The notes below the pieces were generated by a model. The model had not been told where the DNA came from and searched no databases. It saw only the letters and a program-made list of their open reading frames with translations. Position numbers and translations under genes: made by a program. A stretch of 58,000 bases of DNA from Diphasiastrum complanatum (Eukaryota; Streptophyta; Lycopodiopsida; Lycopodiales; Lycopodiaceae): NCBI GenBank assembly GCA_029204225.1, contig CM055112.1, forward strand, positions 24,370,693-24,428,692, written 5' to 3'. Below, piece after piece: positions 1 to 9,644 of the stretch (its first letter is position 1; each line of letters starts with the position of its first letter).

Positions 1-2
1 AT

Positions 3-2312
3 AAGCTCTCGAGCACCTGATAGAAAAGATGCAAGTGTGACAGGTGTATCCTCAGAAGGGAGAGGAATGCCAGGTAAAAGAGGTGCATAGGCATGAGATA
101 ATAAAAATGGTGAGACACCTGTGCTGGTACTAATAGAGCTATTATAGCTATACTCTGCTAAACATAAATGCTGATCCCAATCCTTCCCTGAAGGAGTAAC
201 AAAATGGCGTAAATAATCCTCAAGGATCCTGTTAAGGACCTCAGACTGCCCATCAGAAGTAGAATGATAAGCAGAACCCATAAAAAATTGTACACCCAAT
301 ATACGCATAAGCTCTGTCCAGAATATAGATGTAAACTTACTATCCCGATCAGAAAGGATAGTACGAGGAAATCCATGCAGATGGAAAATCTCTGATAGGA
401 ACAAACGTGCACACTGCTCTGCTATGATAGTACTGCGAACTGGTATAAAATGTGCTTGTTTCGAGAACCTGTCAACTACCACCATACACGAATCGTGACC
501 ACGCTGGGTATGGGGAAGGCCAAGGATAAAGTCCATAGATATATCAGTCCACTGGCGAAGAGGAATAGGCCAACTCTGGAGCAAACCAGCAGATTTAGCA
601 CGGGAGTACTTATTAAGAAGACAAAAAGGGCAGGTACGAATAAGTACAGCAAGCTCAGATCGAAGAGAGGGCCAATAGAAATGGTCTTTGAGACGAGCAT
701 AAGACTTCTGAAAACCAAAGTGACCCCCAACAGGAGAGGAATGAGCATCCGACAACAATTGGGAACGGATATCCAAGGAACTAGGAATACAAAGAGAATC
801 ATAACGATAAAGACGGTTGTCAACAATGGAGTAAACCTGATGAGGACGGGACGAAACAGGTGGGGCAGAACTATAAACATCACGAAAATCAGAACATGTA
901 AGGTATGCTGCAGGTAGGTCATCAAAACATGGCGGAATAGTAGAAACAAGTGTATTCAACAAAGCTGGAAGACGAGATAATGCATCAACAACAGTGTTAG
1001 CACGACCAGGACAATACAATATGGAAAAACTAAAAGACTGTAAAAACTGCAACCAACGAAATTGACAATCACTAAGGTCACGTTGAGAAAACAGATAACG
1101 TAAAGACTGGTGATCAGTAATAATGTCAAATGGGACTCGATACAAATAATGACGCCACTTCTTAAGAGCATAGATAATAGCAAGAAGCTCTTTCTCATGC
1201 ACAAAATAACGTTGCTCATAACAGCGAAGACGACGCGACTCATAAGCAATAATACATTGTGACTGGCGAAGTAAAGCACCCAAAGCAACATTACTAGCAT
1301 CAGTCTCAACAAGAAACTTCTGATCAAACTGTGGTAAACACATAATGGCAGCATCAACAACAGCACGACGAAGAGTATCAAACGCTGTCTGACAATCAGG
1401 AGTCCACAGAAAAGTACTAGACTTCTTCAAAAGTGCATGAAGAGGAGCTGCGATAGTGGCAAAATGAGGAACTGGACGACGAAGGTGAGTGGCTAACCCA
1501 AGAAACATACGAACATGATGAATATCAGTAGGTATAGGCCAATCCTGGATGGCCTGAACCTTATGAGGGTTCAGACGAATGTGACCATTACAAATAAGAA
1601 AACCAAGAAACTCGATCTCAGAAACAGCAAAAGAACATTTAGACAATTTAGCAAATAACTGGTGGTGTACAAGTAACTGAAAAACCGAGGAAAGATGGGC
1701 AACATGCTCAGCAAGAGACTGACTAAAAATAAGAATATCATCAAAATAAACCAAGACACAATGACCAAGAAGCGGACGTAAGACGTTATTCATCACATTC
1801 TGGAACGTAGGAGGGCCATTAGTAACACCAAAAGGAAGCTCATGAAATTCACATAAACCAAGATGAGTACGAAAAGCAGTCTTATGTTCGTCAGAAGGGT
1901 GCATCTTGATTTGGTAATATCCAGAACAAAGGTCTATCTTGGAAAAGATTTTAGAGGTACCGAGCTGGTCAAAGAGGTCATCCATGTGTGGACTAGGGTA
2001 CTGATTACGAATAGTCAACTTATTTAAAGCACGGTAATCAATACAAAGGCGTTTGGTACCATCTTTCTTATTAATAAGGAGAACAGGAGCACCAAAAGGG
2101 TTGTGACTAGGAACAATGAGACCCTGATCTAACAAGGCAGTAATATGGAGCGCAAGCTCATCACGCTCAGATCGAGACATACGATAAGGGGGACGGGAGG
2201 GAGGAGCAGAACCAGGACGCAAATCAATATGATGGTTCACGTCACGTAATGGTGGTAGCGTCGTAGGTTCTGAAAAGACAACAGCATACTGATGTAATAA
2301 GTCAGAAATCAC
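3..2312 (-). CDS. pol: Gypsy pol polyprotein (RT-RNase H-integrase), open frame, 3' partial
   Basis: I read the whole frame codon by codon from 2312 to 3 and found no stop, about 770 codons. It starts just after an in-frame TAG (2313-2315). Domains in order are reverse transcriptase (2240-1560; DYRALNKL, DLRSGYYQI, LPFGVTNGPPTF and a YFDDI catalytic box), RNase H (about 1330-950; ETDAS, HEKELLAI, TDHQSL), the integrase zinc region (about 760-600) and the integrase core (540-150; MDFILGLP, FDRDSKF, STSDGQSEV). Two sites that break the other copy are intact here: a Gln codon where copy B has TAG, and the third T near the FDRDSK motif. The first usable initiation codon is a GTG at 2240, so translation probably depends on upstream fusion or readthrough. 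Confidence 0.9.
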   Translation of the reverse strand, partial: MISDLLHQYAVVFSEPTTLPPLRDVNHHIDLRPGSAPPSRPPYRMSRSERDELALHITALLDQGLIVPSHNPFGAPVLLINKKDGTKRLCIDYRALNKLTIRNQYPSPHMDDLFDQLGTSKIFSKIDLCSGYYQIKMHPSDEHKTAFRTHLGLCEFHELPFGVTNGPPTFQNVMNNVLRPLLGHCVLVYFDDILIFSQSLAEHVAHLSSVFQLLVHHQLFAKLSKCSFAVSEIEFLGFLICNGHIRLNPHKVQAIQDWPIPTDIHHVRMFLGLATHLRRPVPHFATIAAPLHALLKKSSTFLWTPDCQTAFDTLRRAVVDAAIMCLPQFDQKFLVETDASNVALGALLRQSQCIIAYESRRLRCYEQRYFVHEKELLAIIYALKKWRHYLYRVPFDIITDHQSLRYLFSQRDLSDCQFRWLQFLQSFSFSILYCPGRANTVVDALSRLPALLNTLVSTIPPCFDDLPAAYLTCSDFRDVYSSAPPVSSRPHQVYSIVDNRLYRYDSLCIPSSLDIRSQLLSDAHSSPVGGHFGFQKSYARLKDHFYWPSLRSELAVLIRTCPFCLLNKYSRAKSAGLLQSWPIPLRQWTDISMDFILGLPHTQRGHDSCMVVVDRFSKQAHFIPVRSTIIAEQCARLFLSEIFHLHGFPRTILSDRDSKFTSIFWTELMRILGVQFFMGSAYHSTSDGQSEVLNRILEDYLRHFVTPSGKDWDQHLCLAEYSYNSSISTSTGVSPFLLSHAYAPLLPGIPLPSEDTPVTLASFLSGAREL

Positions 2313-2315
2313 CTA

Positions 2316-2503
2316 AGGAACAGCTGCTGGTGTAAAAACTAGAGGAACTGGAAAATGCTCTGATGGGAGCTAGTCCTCCTCCAAATTGTGCTGAATGTTG
2401 CTGAAGCAAAGAGACGAAAGCCCTCAGCAAAGAGAGAAAAATCAGCAAGGAAAATGGGCACCCATTCAGAAAATCATATCTGAAATTCAGCAATCAGGAA
2501 AGT
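2316..2503 (-). other. Leader of copy A where gag/protease is missing
   Basis: Between primer site and pol. The part next to pol (2316-2350) matches the end of the gag-protease frame of copy B (around 47725-47763). The rest shares only about a dozen bases with the copy B leader, so it is either a divergent leader or foreign filler at the deletion junction. Confidence 0.6.
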
Positions 2504-2515
2504 GCTCTGATACCA

Positions 2516-2940
2516 AGTTACGAATAGAGCCACAACTGATCTAGAGCTAAGCTATGAAAGCATCACATAAGCAAGACTTAAGCTATGAAAGCAGCACATA
2601 AGCAAGACTTAACCCTAGAAAGCAGGAAAGAGAGAGATTAAAGAGACTAAAGAGAGAGATCAATATCATCATCTGAATAACAAATGACACAGTTTCCCTA
2701 CTTATAGCCAAGAGGAAGCCCTAAAAGGAAGCTTCCGGTGGCTAGGGATAGTGCGCCCTCCAAGAAGGCCCCCACTCTCCAGTAATATGTCCAAATGGCC
2801 TAATAATGAATAATAAGGCCAAAGGCCAACCATATAGTCTAAGTGTCACTAATGAATAAAAAAGGGCCCAAGGCCTGCTTATGCATAAAGCAAAGTAAAT
2901 GTGAATGGACGCGGCGAATGTAATGAGCCGAGTCCATAAC
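2516..2940 (-). repeat. 5' LTR of gypsy copy A with adjacent primer-binding site
   Basis: The LTR reads GTTATGGACTCGG on the minus strand at 2940 and ends CGTAACT at 2516, followed by the primer site at 2515-2504 (TGGTATCAGAGC, tRNA-iMet). A TATA-like CTATAAGTAGG lies near 2708-2698. Compared with the LTRs of copy B it carries an extra direct duplication of about 33 bp within 2551-2611 (AAGCTATGAAAGCA...ACATAAGCAAGACTT repeated). The terminal bases are GTTA...TAAC rather than the usual TG...CA. Confidence 0.9.
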
Positions 2941-4540
2941 TAGTAGCAACACTTCGATGTTTTAACTTATCCAAACTTAGAGACATTAAAAAACCTAAAA
3001 CTCTAAGGTAGTGAAATCGAAGGAAAAGAAGGGAACATCATAGAATGACAAGCTAGCATAGAAACCACAACATGCAATAGATAAGAACAATAGAAACATA
3101 TTAATTCAACTTTTAGAATATGGCATTGAAATATATAGTACATGAGTATTCGAATCTAAGCATTACAATTTAGGGCTTCTTTTTAATACTAACCCCTACA
3201 ACTTAGTACTTACTATGTATGCTACGTTTATGGTTAATGTGTTTCAACCTTAGAGCATTCTGAGAAATAGTGACTCCAAACCTTTCTTGATTGCTTTTTC
3301 AAATCAAGACGTGTTTGCATGTGTGGAAAGCCTAAAGCTAAAAATGTTTAAATCCAAAAAAATTTGATCTCGTTCAATATAAGGTTCTTATGGTTCAAAG
3401 AAAATAGCTTTAATGTTAAACCATTTCTTATTTTTGTGTCCAAAATAAAGCTACTAAAGTTATCAAATTTTCTAATGATTGACCATAACACATTTGTGTA
3501 ATTGGTACTATTACACATTGTTAGCTAGTAAATAATTGTTTTAAACTTTGCCCCGACCATCGTTGTTTATGGCATGGCAGTACTCATGGTTTCATTTATA
3601 GCCTCGAAAGTTTCATACAATCTAGTCAAAACAAACACATCCAACATACTTTTCGTGCATACAAATGTAATTAACAGCCTCAATCAACAAAACAACTTAA
3701 AAACACAGTAAGCCTTAAATACATGTCCTTAAACTGCACCAAAATTGTTGAGTTTTTTTTTGCTTATATCAAGTCGTAGAGAAACTAGAGCAAATAACAA
3801 GGAAGTAATCATATGCACACCCAAGAGAGTCATAAGCATGTGGTAGCTTTTATTCCAATAAATGAGATTCAACATATTTATATTCGTACGTCAAAAAGTG
3901 GTAATAAACGAATACCTATATAAAAAGAGAAGAATTGAATATACAAAATTGTGCACTTCATATCCTCTAATATCAAAACATTATTCGTGGTTCCCACAAA
4001 TTAAAGATACAAAAACTCTTGAGCTAAGTACTTATAGAAGAACCTTGGGAATTGTTGACCGTTTTGGTTTTTGTTTTGCAGTTGACTCTCCAAGTTGTAC
4101 ATATGGCCCGAACGGTCCAACCTTGGCCTTTACCTGCATATCAATGATGATAGCCAATATGACATCAACTAAAAATTGCTTGTCCATAATGATTCATGCA
4201 AACTAAACTCTTAGCGTACACATTATCATTACTACTACTCTATATACTTTCACCTTGTTAGTATTGAGAACCTACACATAGTTATCATACAAGAAAAAAA
4301 TCTTAAAAGCTTCACCATGGGAGACATACATAAATAAGTTTTGACAAAATATATACTAAACATTATATTGCAACGGTGTAGGTCTTCAACGACCTATTCC
4401 CTACACAAAACCAAAATTCTCCCAATGGTGTGCACTTTCTCCAATATTGATACCAAAGTCAATGCATTTACAAATTTGTTTTTTGCAATTTGCGAATTGC
4501 GATTCTAGAATCGCTGCTGCAACTATGATATATATATCTA
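2941..4540. other. AT-rich stretch without recognisable gene
   Basis: No coding similarity recognised. The longest frame (3862-4206, plus strand, 114 codons) has no family signature and looks like chance. A perfect palindrome GCGATTCTAGAATCGC lies at about 4498-4513, followed by AACTATG and a short (AT)n tract. This is the first of several AACTATG-(AT)n junctions around the hAT cluster. Confidence 0.6.
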
Positions 4541-4723
4541 TTTGTGAAATTAGAGTATATTATTATATAATAACAAGTTTCAGAAATTTGAATTGAGAAG
4601 TCTACCTTATAAAAATTTTGAATTTACAATAATTCAGATGATTTTCTTCTGAACAACTTTAAGAATCTATAAATTGACTACAAAAGCAATGAGTTGAAAG
4701 CATTGAACTAGTTTCGAAGTGAT
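4541..4723 (+). repeat. Left copy of direct repeat X flanking the hAT cluster
   Basis: Runs from TTTGTGAAATTAGAG to GTTTCGAAGTGAT and matches 20110-20339 nearly base for base. It lacks an internal block of about 40 bases present in the right copy and a shorter stretch before GAACTAG. Both copies are preceded by CTATG-(AT)n. The left copy is followed by AACTATG-(AT)n, the right copy by unrelated unique sequence. Confidence 0.9.
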
Positions 4724-4728
4724 AACTA

Positions 4729-4765
<37 letters not shown>

Positions 4766-4824
4766 TCCAGCGGTACCGGGATCCGCGAAGTGATAACTAT
4801 GATATATATATATATATATATATA
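4724..4824. repeat. Short tandem duplication of an (AT)n/hAT-terminus junction
   Basis: A unit of AACTATG, (AT)n, then AGATCCAGCGGTACCGGGAT and CCGCGAAGTGAT is followed by a second AACTATG-(AT)n leading into element E1. The duplicated unit contains a copy of the E1 terminus plus the last bases of repeat X, so it formed after an hAT end had joined this locus. Confidence 0.8.
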
Positions 4825-5184
4825 TAGATCCAGCGGTACCAGGATCCGCGGATCCCGGTACCGCAGATCCCGTGTGGTACCGCGGATCCATAATGTTCCG
4901 TGGTACCACAATATTTAATATTTTAATATATATTTTTTTTTACTTAATCCCCCCCCTCGCTTCATCTCTCTCCCTGCCCATCGCGCTGCTGTCCGCGCCC
5001 TCTCTGTTGTCCACGCCCTCTGTGCTGTCCGCCCACTCCTCGCCATCATACTGTCTTCGCATTGCACTGATCGCTTCCACCCCCGCTATTGCTATTTCGG
5101 CCTTTGTTGTGGATTTTCCAGCTTTCCGCCACCTATCGCACTCACCATCATCTCTGCCTTTTTGCCCCAGTTCCCTCTACAAAA

Positions 5185-7881
5185 ATGGTGCATCCCAACC
5201 TTGCCGATCTGTGGGGCGAGGTGGACATTGTCATGCGGGTTCCCGACAAGTCCAACAAGTCCGGTGTAAAGATCGTGCGCTGTCGATATTGCCTGGTTGA
5301 GTTCAGTGCCACCCTCATTCGCCTTAAAGGCCACCTACTCGGCGCACGCGCAAAAAATGGTGGCACACTGAATGCTGCCCCCTGTGCCAGCATGTCCGTT
5401 CCTGTCAGGCAGCGACTTCTGGACGCCTACGGGCCACGTCTTGTGGTGGGGGAGAACACCATTTCGAAAGGTGTTCTCCGGTTTTGCACCGCGCCTTACG
5501 TGGTTGACCTCGAGTTGCTGCCTACTTGGCTGGCACGCACGAGGAGAGGGAGTGCATCCTCGTCCAGTCCCTTTGTCTCTCACCCCCCTCAGACAATTCC
5601 GCTAGACGCATCTCCATCTGCACCCATTCCGGTGGATCCCGTCCCATCTCGTCCGCTAGTTGCCACTGCAATTCCACCACCACCCACTATTGCTCGCACT
5701 CCCCCAATTTACGACTTTCTCATGGACTCTCCACAGCCCGAGCAGGAGCAGGCCCGGGATGCCAGTGACAAGGCCTTCTAGGATGTTGAGGAGATCCCTT
5801 CCTCCCTCCCTTCCCATCCGGATGACCTCCCTAGCCAGCAGTTTTCATATCCCATGCCAAATGTTCCCCCTCCACCAGTGCACCCCACTTATGCTACTGC
5901 ACCCATCCCTGCCAGTGCATCCCACTCTCCCCATTCCACGTCTACAGCCGATGCATCTACTAGTGCCCAGCCTGTTGCGTCATCATCCATTCCCGTCACG
6001 TTTGGTGCACCATGCTGGAGGTCCGCTACCCGTCGCCTAGCTGGGAGAGTTCTTAGGCAGCAGAGCATTCGCGGCGCGCATCAGCCGCACATGGACACAG
6101 AGGCCACACACGCCGTGGCCAGTCTGATTTACGAGCTGAACCTGCCCTTTGCCATCACCGACTCTGAGCCCTCTACGTCGGCACTGGGCCACTTACGGTT
6201 GCAGCATCATGTCCGATGGCTGGACTGAGGTCAAGAGGAGGCCGATCCTCAACATACTGGTCTCCAGCTGCATGGGCACACAGTTTTTGAGGGCAGTGGA
6301 TTACAGCAGGTGGAGGAGAGTCATATCTGCAGAGTTCATGTTTGATGTCATCAGGTCTTCCATCCTAGCCATAGGCCCACAGCATGTCGTCATGGTGGTG
6401 ACGGACAATGTCACGAATTGCATTCAGATGGGTGTACTGCTAGAGGCCGAGTTCCCTCATATTGTTCATACCCCCTGTGCAGCCCATGGCATAGACCTTC
6501 TGATGGGGGACATTGGAGCACTTCCCTGGGTTAGAGCCATCATCCGGGAGGCCCTCTTCCTGGTGACTTTTGTCACCAGAAAGAGGCATGTTCTTGCCAT
6601 GTTCCGGGTGTTCAGCCATCTGGACCTCCGTAAGCCAGCCCCCACACGCTTTGCATTCGACTTGGTGGTCATCGACCGTCTGATCAGGTGTAGGGCACAG
6701 CTTCTACAGATGGTTGGCAGTGATCTTTGGCGTGCCAATACGTTTCAACACACTGAGGATGGGGAGCACTTTTCTTCCACGGTGAGGGGAGACCAGTTCT
6801 GGAGGGATGCACGGACATTGTCAGGACTGCTTCGACCACTCTACATTGTGCTCTACATGGCTGACATCGAGGGGTCGACACTTGCACTGGTATATGAGCT
6901 CATGGACCGGATTGGACAGTTCCTGCAGCTGCCCATCTTGCAGCCAGAGAGGTAAGCAGGATAGTAATGTAATTGGCCTTTCTCTTTTCAGTAATCGCTA
7001 GTTTGTTTTTCTATCAGTGTTAAGTTTTTTAGTAATGCCCTAAACCACATGCCTCTCACCTGCAGGATGACCGAGCTGAAGTTCATCTGGGAGACGCGAT
7101 GGAACTACTTCCATAGGAGTATCCACAGCGTTGCACACATGCTGCATCCCCTCTTCCTCTCTCCGACACAGATCACAGACAAGGAGCTCGAGACCGATTG
7201 GCTTCAGTACATTCACAGGGTGGGTCCACACATAGGTTTGCATCCTATCAGGCTCATAAAGGAGCTTGCTGCATTTCATTTCGGCAAGGGCACGTTCGGC
7301 CACCCGGCTGCTCGGGATCCAGAGAGGAGGCAGCTTCCCATTACCTGGTGGACCATGTTCGGTAGCACCTATCCATCCATACAGCGTCTTGCACTGCGTG
7401 TCCTTTCTCAGGTATGCATTTCATTTCATCCTCCATTGCTGTGTTTCGTTGACCTTCCACCCGTGCACATGTGCTGAAGCATTTCATTGCACGTACCACA
7501 GGACTGCGCTGCCTCCGTGTGTGAGCGTAATTGGAGCACATGGGCACTCATTCACACGAGGAGAAGAAATCGATTGTCAGTGAGTCAGTTGGAGCGGTTG
7601 GTGTTCTATAGCACCAACGCACATCTCGCCAGGAGACTTCTGACCATTACGAGTGCATTGCAGGTGAAAAGCTATTCTCCCATAGCATGTTGGTTGACTC
7701 CTGGTATGTTGGTTTCATTTCTTGATAAAGTTGTCTCGCTGACATGCAGATTTTAAACCTTGCAGACGAAGATATCTGATTTGGAGCGCCAGGTTGACTT
7801 GCCTACGGACAGCACCCATCCCATGCCTGCAGATGACCTGGGCACACAATTGATGGCAGAGAGAGAGAGGGAGCTTGCCGA

Positions 7882-7972
<91 letters not shown>

Positions 7973-9150
7973 GCTAGAGCACAGAGAGCCTCCATTGTAC
8001 GAGGCAGATGAGCCAGTGTCAGAGGATGATCAGGATGAGGATGAGCCCATTCGGGTTGTGTTCGCCAGATCAGAGCGGGATGAGGCATATGATACAGGTG
8101 TTGGGCACACGCCTAGAGCAGGGGTCACAGGTGCATCACGTGGTAGAGGTGGGACACATGCCACAGATTATACCGGGAGACGGGTAGGGCACACAGGGGG
8201 GGCCAGTGGCATACCTTCTTATGTTGATATGATGGAGGCTCTTGATAGGGGGCAGAGTGATTTGGGTTTAGCTTCCACAGCTGCTTGGATGCGTGCATCA
8301 CAGAGCCATAGGCATTAGATGACTTTGATTGTACCGATTGGGAGGCCATGCAGGGTCCGCATGGTGCACATGATGAGGCACGAGATCAGGCACAGGATGA
8401 TCCAGAGGATAGTGCACATGATGAGTCCCAGAGCCCAGAGCATTTATATTCGGATGCCCAGCTGGACGACTTGATTGCAGAGTTGGATTCAGAGGCCCAG
8501 CAGATGCCGAGCGTCAGGTCGCCCCCATCCTCTCTAGCCAGCATGCCCTACATAGAGTCTCAGCCAGAGCAGCTACACGAGGTGCCTGCAGTTCCTCCAG
8601 TTCCTCAGAGGGTGTACGTGCGCCGCACAGCACCTCCAGTGCCACCGATGTCGTTGAGGCCAGCAGCCCCTCCATCACCATCCACTTCTGCAGCACCAGG
8701 TCTCCATGGCAGGCCACCATCTATGCCCAGCCCACATCCACAGTGGCTCCTTCAGTGGCTCCAGTGCCCAGGTTTTCCCTTGCAGCGCCCACATCCAGTG
8801 GCAGCACCCAGTATGTACCAGTACCGGCCACCGCAGCGCCCCTTTCAGTAAGACCGCTATACCTGCCTCCTACAGGGATGGCTCCTCCACAGCTAGTTCC
8901 TCCACCAGCAGCAGGCTTACGGGCACACACTCCACGGACCTATCCTCCACTATCCGCTGCACAGGGTCACCCATCTTTGGCTTCTCTATCCTAGCCGGCC
9001 TCAGCTTTGGCCCAGCCTAGCCAGCCAGGTGATCTGCATGGGGGTGATGAGGCATTGACAGCTCCCCTCGTCCGCAAGAGACCAGGAAGGCCCAAGGGTG
9101 CACCGAACAAGAAAGGCAAAGCACAGAAACAGCCAGGGAAGAGAGGATGA
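5185..9150 (+). pseudogene. hAT transposase of E1 (BED finger, DUF659, hATC, AT-hook), broken
   Basis: Encodes a DNA-cutting transposase of the plant DUF659/hATC hAT group. Exons by comparison with E2 and E3: 5185-6951, 7066-7411, 7502-7663 and 7766-9150, with GT-AG introns. Visible parts: BED-type finger (CRYC...H, but the last His is Arg), Pro-rich linker, DUF659 with SDGWT, VVTDN and CAAHGID, and hATC with WWTMFG and SVCERNWS. The three expected acidic residues (D in SDGWT, D in VTDN, E in CERNWS) are all present. An RE-rich run, Pro-rich tail and one AT-hook (RKRPGRPKG) follow. Breaks: TAG at 5779; about 130 bases lost near 6169 between two GAGCC copies; an expanded (GA)n that shifts the frame at 7885-7967; 29 bases lost near 8317; TAG near 8995; TGA at 9148. 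The start Met is shared by all three copies. Confidence 0.88.
7885..7967. repeat. (GA)n microsatellite inside E1 coding sequence
   Basis: 83 bases of GA repeat in exon 4, encoding alternating Arg-Glu. E2 (about 12375-12397) and E3 (about 16881-16890) carry much shorter GA tracts at the same place, so this is an expansion inside a coding exon. It changes the reading frame of the acidic and Pro-rich tail. Confidence 0.95.
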
Positions 9151-9223
9151 CCTCGCAGGGCCCTATAGGGAAGAGAGGACAACCAGGATCCGCGGGACCT
9201 ATGGGCGGTACCATGGGGTACTA

Positions 9224-9225
<2 letters not shown>

Positions 9226-9269
<44 letters not shown>
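9226..9269. repeat. (AT)n linker between hAT elements E1 and E2
   Basis: 44 bases of pure AT dinucleotide between CTATG (right end of E1) and CATAG (left end of E2). With its flanks it reads CTATG-(AT)n-CATAG. An 8-bp hAT target duplication ATATATAT would be invisible inside it. Confidence 0.95.
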
Positions 9270-9271
<2 letters not shown>

Positions 9272-9644
9272 TAGATCCAGCGGTACTGGGATCTGCGGAT
9301 CCCGATACCGCGGATCCATACTGATCCGCGGTACCACAATATTTATTATTTTTTTAAATATAATATTTTTTATTATTTAATATATTAATTTTTTTTTTAA
9401 CCTAATCTCACCCCCTCGCTTCATCTCTCTCCCTACCCATCGCCCTGCTGTCCGCACCCTCCCTGCTGTTCGCGCCCTCTCTGTTGTATGCCCACTCCTC
9501 GCCATCATACTGTCTTCACGTTGCACTGATCGCGTCTGCCCCTGCTATTGCTATTTCGGCCTTTGTTGTGGTTTTCTAAAGCCTTCCAACTCCTATCGCA
9601 CTCACAGAGATCTCTGCCTTCTTTCTCCAGTTCCTTCTACAGAG

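Larger units (their letters stand above)
1..2940 (-). mobile_element. Ty3/gypsy retrotransposon copy A, 3' part outside window
   Basis: Minus-strand LTR retrotransposon of the same family as the element at 44955-51119. Reading leftward: 5' LTR (2940 to 2516), primer site complementary to initiator Met tRNA (2515-2504), a short leader, then pol running off the window start. Comparison with the other copy shows that about 2.2 kb of gag and protease is missing: the sequence goes from a leader of about 150 bases directly to the last codons before RT. It cannot supply its own capsid, so it could only be mobilised in trans. The 3' LTR and target duplication lie outside the window. Confidence 0.93.
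4825..9225 (+). mobile_element. hAT transposon E1
   Basis: About 4.4 kb. The left end begins TAGATCCAGCGGTACC after (AT)n and appears to have lost the first bases of a CATAG terminus. The right end is GGTACTATG followed by (AT)n (9226-9269). The subterminal zones (4825-4915 and 9185-9225) are dense in GGTACC, GGATCC and CCGCGG hexamers. It carries one broken transposase gene and lacks the accessory gene and its promoter that occupy the far end of E3. The host duplication would be ATATATAT but cannot be told apart from the microsatellite. Confidence 0.85.

Noticed and set aside
450-1381. Long plus- and minus-strand frames (450-917, 476-949, 956-1381, and 48695-49120, 49151-49600) with Leu-rich, membrane-like translations
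   Set aside because: They are shadows of the gypsy pol frame in other phases; the Leu-rich look comes from codon bias of the real frame.
3862-4206. 114-codon plus-strand frame
   Set aside because: No recognisable motif, biased AT-rich composition, no second copy; probably chance.
4735-4830. Frames encoding YIYIYI repeats
   Set aside because: Translation of the (AT)n microsatellite.
5092-5583. Minus-strand frames opposite exon 1 of the hAT transposases
   Set aside because: The same frames recur opposite E2 and E3 only because the sense gene is conserved; no domain or independent promoter seen.
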